Assembly: GCA_907163345.1 (NCBI GenBank)
Contig: CAJQUN010000014.1
Span: 5,270,001 to 5,334,000 of the forward strand
Length of the DNA stretch: 64,000 bases
Direction of reading: 5' to 3'
Source: Haberlea rhodopensis
Taxonomy: Eukaryota; Streptophyta; Magnoliopsida; Lamiales; Gesneriaceae
Below, piece by piece: positions 58,436 through 64,000 of the stretch. Both the position numbers and the translations under genes were made by a program. Below the pieces are notes generated by a model, which was not told where the DNA came from, did not search any database, and worked only from the letters and a program-made list of their open reading frames with translations. Within the stretch, counting starts at the first letter, position 1. Each line of letters starts with the position of its first letter.

Positions 58436-59208
58436 TGTCCTATTTTGAGCCTAAATGAAAAAAGAATGGAGTATGTTTAACATACACTATTAGCCCCCAT
58501 TCAACATTTATTGGCAAACTCATTATACCCACCTATATGAGCCTAAATGGAAACTTTATCCTTACCTAAAGGGAGGATAATGAATCTCATTAGAATGCAC
58601 GTAAACTGTTGTATGTTGATGAGCTTATTGTTGAAAAAATGTTATGAATGAGAAAAGAAAAGAATAGAAAGAACCTTGAGAAAAAGTATACAAATAAGAC
58701 CCAAAGTGGCCAATGCTAGAAAACAAAAAGAAGAGAAGCTCAATTTTTGCTAAAATATGAACATTACATGATTATACTCTCTTCTTTGTGTTTATCTACC
58801 TTTTCTAAGAAGCCGACACTAGGCCTAACATTACAAGCTTAAAAAGTCATTTTGATCCAGGTCTAGGGAGTAACTACATTAGTGGAGAAATAGTTTGAAA
58901 AGTAGCCTTATGGGGGGTGCTCAACGATAATCTTAACTTTCATTGATAAGCATGATTTGATCTATGAAATTTGCATGAACTTGAAAGTGACAATAACACA
59001 CACGCACGTTCTGAGTTTGAGACATGATGCTTGATTTATGAGAAAATACAACTTGTTAAACTTTTGGATTCACTTTTTGTTTGTCTGTAAGTGAGATGTT
59101 TGAGCTACATAAGTGACTTCGAATTGCTTATTTGAATTATCAATATTGAACTCTACATTTTGATCTTATTTCTTGCTCGATGACGATCAAGTTTAAGTTT
59201 GGGGGAGT
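58436..59208 (+). other. 3' UTR of B, last piece, with polypurine tract
   Basis: Continues B after G. Blocks such as 'gagcctaaatg' and a CT/AG-rich segment (58625-58760) have counterparts in I1, H and D. The tract 'aagtttgggggagt' at 59195-59208 abuts the 3' LTR. No gene. Confidence 0.8.
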
Positions 59209-60735
59209 TGATAAGTATGGTTTTTACACTCATTTTGCTATCATTTTATAGTGATTTTTGTAGTGATTCCTGGACGATTTTATGCTATATATTTGTATGT
59301 TTCAGGAATAATGGTCTAAGTGCATAAAAGTGGAGAAAATGAGCTAATAATGATGAAAAATGACTAAACCGAGCGAACACATTGAAGGAAAGACCGAAAT
59401 TTTGAGTTTGAAGAAGTTTAAAGCTCGTGATTGATCTCCACCTCTATCAGCGATCGATCTCACACGAGCGAAGCGAAGCAACAAAATTTGCATCTCGGTG
59501 ATCTATCGCCAAGATGTTCCCGATCGATCGCGGCAATCCATAATACTTTGGCGATCGATCGCCAAAACACAGTGATCGATCGCGGATGTGCATGACTTGA
59601 AAAAAAAATCTAGAATACTTTTGCGGTCGATCGCCAGGATTTCGTGATCGATCGCCAGGCGCGAAAAATTCGAGATTTTATTTCCTTGTTGAATATTTTG
59701 TGTCCAAAAGTGGAAGAACTCTTCTCCCACTATAAAAGGGGTGATATGCTCGACTTTGAGGGACTCTTGACTCATAATTCACCCTAGAATATCAGCCTCC
59801 AGCATACTTTGTCCTATACACTCCAAACCATTGAAGAGGAAGACAATCCGGGAGAGACGGGAGACGCAGCAGCGCAAGGAGTCGTCACCTAGCGTTATTT
59901 AGTATTTCTAAACTTTATTCTTCTTTTATTTTTACATATTAATGTCTAACATGTTGCAAAACATGATTTTTCATTGTTATTTGAGGATGGTTTTTGGCTA
60001 AGTTTTGTTGTCAAGACTAGGGGATCCCATGTTTGAACCCATAATTCAATTTAAGGTTTTTTATTGATTCTTATAATTCTATGTGCATAATTTTTTTTTT
60101 TATGCTTTTAAGGGGTTGATCACCTTTGAATGAATTTATATATTGTAATTGACTTGACCATAGATATTACAATCCGACATAATAAATTAGGCAGTGGGTT
60201 TAGATTGAGACTGACCAAGTAAAATCGAACACGCGTATGATATCAATAGATTTACCAAAATCGAAGGCTAGTAATTTTCGTAGTTTTCATTGAATATTGA
60301 TTGTTCAATAAGGACATGAGAGTGGTTTATTGCAATGTTAATATTAGATTCGTTATAGCTTGACCATAGTATAACGAATGAATTAGGAAAACTCGTCACC
60401 TTAGAACGTATGAATTTCTTAACTAATAGGCGAATTATGGGGGATTACATGGGTGAATCGAAGTCTTGATAATTGTCTCTACTGATTTCTATACTCGTCA
60501 CTACTTGTTTGGGTGAAATATTGGTGAAATATTGTGTCATTAGTTAATTTAGTATAACTTTTATCACTAATTATCGTAGGCTAAATATAGTTAAATTACT
60601 TGAGTTTGGTACTTATTTCTAGTTCGTGTGGGTTCTACAACCTTTTCTTAAAATCTACTATACTAAACTTGACACCGTGCACTTGCGGTATAAAATCGCT
60701 AAATTGGAATTTTCTTTTTAAATAAACAGCGATCA
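59209..60735 (+). repeat. 3' LTR of B
   Basis: TGATAAGTATGG...GCGATCA, 1527 bases. TATA box at 59730-59741; palindrome region about 59450-59660 with a partly different set of units from the 5' LTR, including an extra segment of about 55 bases. Confidence 0.92.
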
Positions 60736-61527
60736 AGAGGCGATCATTACGGCTGCTAATGTTGCTCGAGTAGTTGCCAAGTTCTTGCAAAGGAACATCT
60801 TCACTAGGTTTGGGACTCCTCGAGCTATTACCAGTAATGAAGGATCGCACTTTTGCAACAAAATCTTTGATGCACTTTTAGATAAGTATTATGTGAGACA
60901 CAAGAAGACGTTGAGCTATCATCCACAAGCTAATGGGCAGGCAGAGGTCTCCAATCGTGAAATTAAACAAATTTTGGAGAAGACCGTGAATGCCAATAGG
61001 AAGGATCGAGCACTGAAGTTGGATGATGCATTATGGGCGTACAGAACTGCATACAAAACATCCATTGGGACATCACCGTATAAACTTGTTTTTGGGAAGC
61101 ATGTCATTTGCCAGTTGAATTGGAACATCGAGCCTTTTGGGCTTTAAAAAGATTGAATATGGATTTAAAGGCAGCAGGTGGGCAGCGATTGCTTCAGCTT
61201 CACGAAATGGATCAATTTCACCTTGAAGCTTATGAGAATGCGAGGATATACAATGAACGTACTAAATTATGGCATGACAAGAAGGTTGTGAATAAGAATT
61301 TATTCCATAACAACAAGTACTTTTATTCAACTCTCGCCTCAAATTATTTCCTGGAAAGCTGAAATTATGATGGTCTGGGCCGTTCACTATTGAGGCAGTG
61401 AAACCGTATGGAGTTATTGAACTGAAGTGCAATTTGAGTTTTTCAAGTGATTGGCCAACGTTTGAAGCCGTACTATGGGAATGAAGTGAGGGACGTTGAC
61501 AACGTTCTTCTCAGAGAACCAAAGTAA
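60736..61527 (+). pseudogene. Integrase of element A, C-terminal part
   Basis: Continues the integrase cut at 19277. FLQRNIFTRFGTPRAITSNEG is followed by HPQANGQAEVSNREIKQIL. The second catalytic Asp, expected in the SDEG-type motif, is Asn (SNEG); the catalytic Glu in GQAEV is kept. A base is lost near 61100, so FGK is followed by a shifted frame, and the rest (61108-61362 and on) carries LEHRAFWALKRLN and the DNA-binding end, broken again near 61310. The stop after REPK is TAA 61525-61527. Confidence 0.87.
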
Positions 61528-61585
61528 ACGATTGAAGGATAGTCTGACTGAAAACTATAAACTTAGCGCTATTTGGGAGTGGTAG
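61528..61585 (+). other. Start of the 3' UTR of A, cut by D
   Basis: 'gaaaactataaacttagcgc' followed by 'atttgggag' is the left half of the AGGCAA hairpin region seen in I1 and H. The next base begins the LTR of D. Confidence 0.75.
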
Positions 61586-63014
61586 TGTTACGCCCAAATT
61601 AACTCTCTCAAGTTAATAACAGTAATGAATGTAGTAGCGTGAGTAGGGATCGATCCCACGAGGAAGGATGTATGTTTGTGTTAATTATGCAAAAAAATAG
61701 TAAAAGGGAGGTTTTGGATATGGATTAAACTATTACTAACAAATATTTAAGAATTAAACTAATTAGCAAAATTAAACTAAGGTGATTAACTTATGAGAAA
61801 AGCGATTCATGTTTTTTCAGTCGACTTTACCTTGGAATTATGCATTCAATCATCGATTATCACAAAAATATAATTTTTACTTGAATATTCATCATTAGAG
61901 ATTCAACTCATATCTTACATTATGCCTAGTTAAAATAGCACAAGCTTTCTAAATTAATGTGTATCTTCATATCGATCAAAACAACAGCAGTTAAGATCAA
62001 TATTAACAATAGCTTTCAAAGAAAGTAAGAATGATGAAACTTAGACAACATAATCCAAGCGTCTATTTTTAATCTAGTCAAGCGTTTTCCTAATCATTTA
62101 ACAACACCAACAACATGCAATTATAATCTTAGTTGCTTCAAAGGCCAAGCATTAGGTTGAATGTAACAATCATTAGATGATCAATCTTATAATCAAAACA
62201 CAATAATCATGGCAACAAATCATAGAAAAACACTTGATACTCAATAAAAATTAATAAAAGAACATCAGTCTCATGAAAAACATAAATTCCAAGGTATTGC
62301 CTTCCTTCAATCAAGAATCAAAAGTGTTTAGCCAAGCATGACAAAATTAAAAACAATCAAAACTAATCTAGAAAACATTAAACTAAAAGCAAAGGAATAA
62401 TTACTAAAGAGAAACACGATTCCGGATCGTCAATTCCATGCCCCGTGTCTTGAATCTTCAAGTTGATCTTCAAAAGTTGAGAAAAAATCTCTAAAATCTA
62501 AAACTTTGATAAAAAAAAAGTCTGAATACTCATTATGGAGGCTAATTTTCGAGTTTATAGAGGTGGGGAAGTTTGGAGGATATGTTAAAGTCTCCCAAGA
62601 TGGTAAAAAATTAAATTTCCTTATTTTCTTGGACTATGCTGGCGATCGATCGCCGATGGCTTTATTTTTCAGACATAATGTTTCAGCGATCGATCGTTCC
62701 ATTTTGCCGATCGATTGCCGAAACTTAAATTTTGTTGCCCAAGTTTCTGTCCATAGGCGATCGATCTCTCATTCCTAGACGATGGATCTTGAGTCAAAAA
62801 TCATATTTTAAGCATTTTCTTGGTCTACTTTGATTCCTTATCATCTCCAATGCTTTTCTTGATCCTTATTCATCGTTATTAGCTCAATTTCTTTGATTCC
62901 ACCTACATATACACAAATATATGATTAGGTAGCATATGTATCCAATTAACCATAAAAACATACCAAATCATAGACAATTAAGCGCAATAGATGTGTCTAT
63001 TTCAAGTCATATCA
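61586..63014 (-). repeat. 3' LTR of D
   Basis: 1429 bases. 'gggatcgatcccacgagg' near the left end is typical of the inner edge of plant LTRs. Palindromes of the GCGATCGATCGC type start at 62642, 62686, 62707, 62757 and about 62779: spacings 44, 21, 50 and 22. No gene. Confidence 0.8.
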
Positions 63015-64000
63015 AACTCCCACATACTTAATATTTACTCGACTTCGAGTAAATCATACAAAACTATAATATTTTTGTGGGCTCATAGCATCATAACAAA
63101 CTAACTTATCCTCACTTTATTGCCTCAACAATTTATACATGCATAATACTGAAAGGCGGTGAAAAGTTAATAGTGGAACAAATTCAATCCCTAGACATCT
63201 CATACTCAACAAAGCAGTGCACGTACGTGTGTGGTCATAAACAAGCGTCATGTACAAACTATAGATCAAATAAATGTTAAACCAGAATAGCTCAAGTTGT
63301 ACACTAACACGAGTTTAAGCTTACTTGCACACTCGTCTCCAGTATCTTAGCCACTTGCAAACACAACTCAAGTAGGTCTTTATTAGCGTGTAGCTTGACC
63401 TAGGTATTGGCTTATGAAAGAAAGGATAAAGATGCATCAAACAAGAGAGTATGGTGATTGCACAATTTAGACCTCTCTTCTTGCAAGATTTTTCTCAAAC
63501 CTTGTTCATTTTTTCAAGGTTTAACTCATTGATTTTTTTTATTTTGTCTTGTCTCCCTTTGGAGTCATGTTTTTATCTATTTTCTCAAGGCATCCATTTT
63601 CTTTCATGCATTCCATTCTTTTGACAATGAAGTTCACAAAATATATGAATCTTTGATGACAAGTGCATGTATGAAATACATCATACTCCATTTAAAGGTA
63701 TGGATAAACATATTTAGGCTCATTAGGGTAGATGATAAGCTAGTCAAATAATGTTGAATGGTAGTTGTTTGTATGCTTAGCATACAACCATTCTTTTATA
63801 TTAAAGCTCAAAATGGGTACTATGGATGATTTTGTTTACATGGTAGACTTGAAAAGCTCAAACGCATCAAAGATCGCCTATATCACTTTCATGTTCGCAA
63901 GTAGTCTAGACATATGCATCAAAGAGTATGTAGTTAAATTCTAGCATGTATCAGAGACTTCCTATGACTATCACTAAATTCACACAATCTTCACTACGCT
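63015..64000 (-). other. Polypurine tract and 3' UTR of D
   Basis: The tract on the - strand is 'agtatgtgggagtt', directly at the LTR. A box reading 'gatataggcgatctttga' on the - strand is at about 63871-63888, as in B, I1 and H. A short inverted repeat 'gtatgcttagcatac' lies near 63771-63785. No reading frame of interest. Confidence 0.72.

Larger units (their letters stand above)
19278..60735 (+). mobile_element. Element B: Athila-like, internally deleted, host of C and G
   Basis: 5' LTR 19278-20758, primer site, gag, protease, a short integrase remnant, 3' UTR split by C (23547-56129) and solo LTR G (56624-58430), polypurine tract, then 3' LTR 59209-60735. The flanks aaagg (19273-19277) and agagg (60736-60740) are a TSD with one change. 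Removing B restores the integrase codons K W V K A I of A. LTRs differ by about 4-5% by eye. Confidence 0.88.
1..61585 (+). mobile_element. Element A: outermost, decayed Athila-like Ty3/gypsy retrotransposon, in three pieces
   Basis: Pieces at 1-6001, 17819-19277 and 60736-61585 read as one element in order: partial 5' LTR, tRNA-Asp primer site, gag, protease, reverse transcriptase, RNase H, integrase and start of the 3' UTR. RT breaks at the codons for LCN before 6002 and resumes with NAPATF at 17819. Integrase breaks after SKWVK at 19277 and resumes with AI at 60741. These joins fall at the 5-bp TSDs of I1 and B, so both are younger than A. The 3' LTR is not in the window, because D interrupts the 3' UTR at 61586. 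Many stops and frameshifts show A is dead. Confidence 0.88.
61586..64000 (-). mobile_element. Element D: reverse-strand LTR element, leaves the window
   Basis: The LTR at 61586-63014 starts TGTTACGCCC and ends CATATCA; a reversed polypurine tract follows at 63015-63028. The rest of the window is its 3' noncoding region, which shares boxes with B, I1 and H. The coding part, primer site and 5' LTR are beyond 64000, so the class (probably Athila-like) is inferred from the 3' UTR only. The left TSD candidate is GGTAG (61581-61585). Confidence 0.75.

Noticed and set aside
61585..61680. Possible tRNA or other small RNA near 'gggatcgatcccacgagg'
   Set aside because: This is the inner edge of the D LTR; no cloverleaf can be drawn and the TG end and reversed purine tract fit an LTR.
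1..64000. Host genes between elements
   Set aside because: After assigning every element border by TSD, LTR end or coding continuity, no stretch is left outside the retrotransposons.

Overview
The window is nuclear DNA from a flowering plant, almost certainly pericentromeric or other gene-poor heterochromatin. I see no host gene, rRNA or tRNA gene, CRISPR array or organellar insert. Nearly every base belongs to Ty3/gypsy-type LTR retrotransposons stacked inside one another. Two types alternate. Athila-like elements have a primer-binding site matching the tRNA-Asp 3' end, a DLGAS protease and an FMDD reverse transcriptase. Chromovirus-like elements have a TGGTATCAGAGC primer site (initiator tRNA-Met), and one carries a chromodomain. 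I cannot name the species from the sequence.

The nest can be read from exact target-site duplications (TSDs). The outermost element A (+ strand, Athila-like, badly decayed) runs from base 1 to 61585 in three pieces. Element I1 (6002-17818, TSD CAATG, - strand overall) sits in A's reverse transcriptase. Element B (19278-60735, TSD aaagg/agagg, + strand) sits in A's integrase. Inside B's 3' region lie chromovirus C (23547-56129, TSD TATTA) and solo LTR G (56624-58430, TSD CCTAG). C's 3' LTR was itself hit three times: by E (30459-38820, TSD TAACT), F (39926-48645, TSD TATAT) and H (49846-55724, TSD GTGGG, - strand). Element D (- strand) starts at 61586, just after A's integrase, and leaves the window at its right edge.

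Coding capacity is low. I1 keeps an open gag-pol reading frame of about 1540 codons on the - strand that breaks off inside integrase; the integrase C-terminus, 3' UTR and one LTR lie next to it in inverted orientation. F has a nearly complete gag-pol-chromodomain set with two frameshifts and three premature stops. H encodes only a short Gag-like protein. A, B, C and E hold fragments.

The most interesting signals are not genes. (1) LTRs of five different families (I1, B, D, F, G) carry arrays of short GC-armed palindromes, GGCG-TAATTA-CGCC or GGCG-ATCGAT-CGCC, arranged as pairs about 21-22 bp apart. (2) The 3' UTRs of the Athila-like families share ordered small hairpins with conserved loops (AGGCAA; ACTGAC) and compensatory stem changes, followed by a GAGGACAATGCAC box and an extra polypurine tract. 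(3) I1 is a chimeric, partly inverted element with a mosaic LTR. (4) A 1.5-1.9 kb duplication in A, with a ramp of small deletions at its joint, looks like an assembly artefact.
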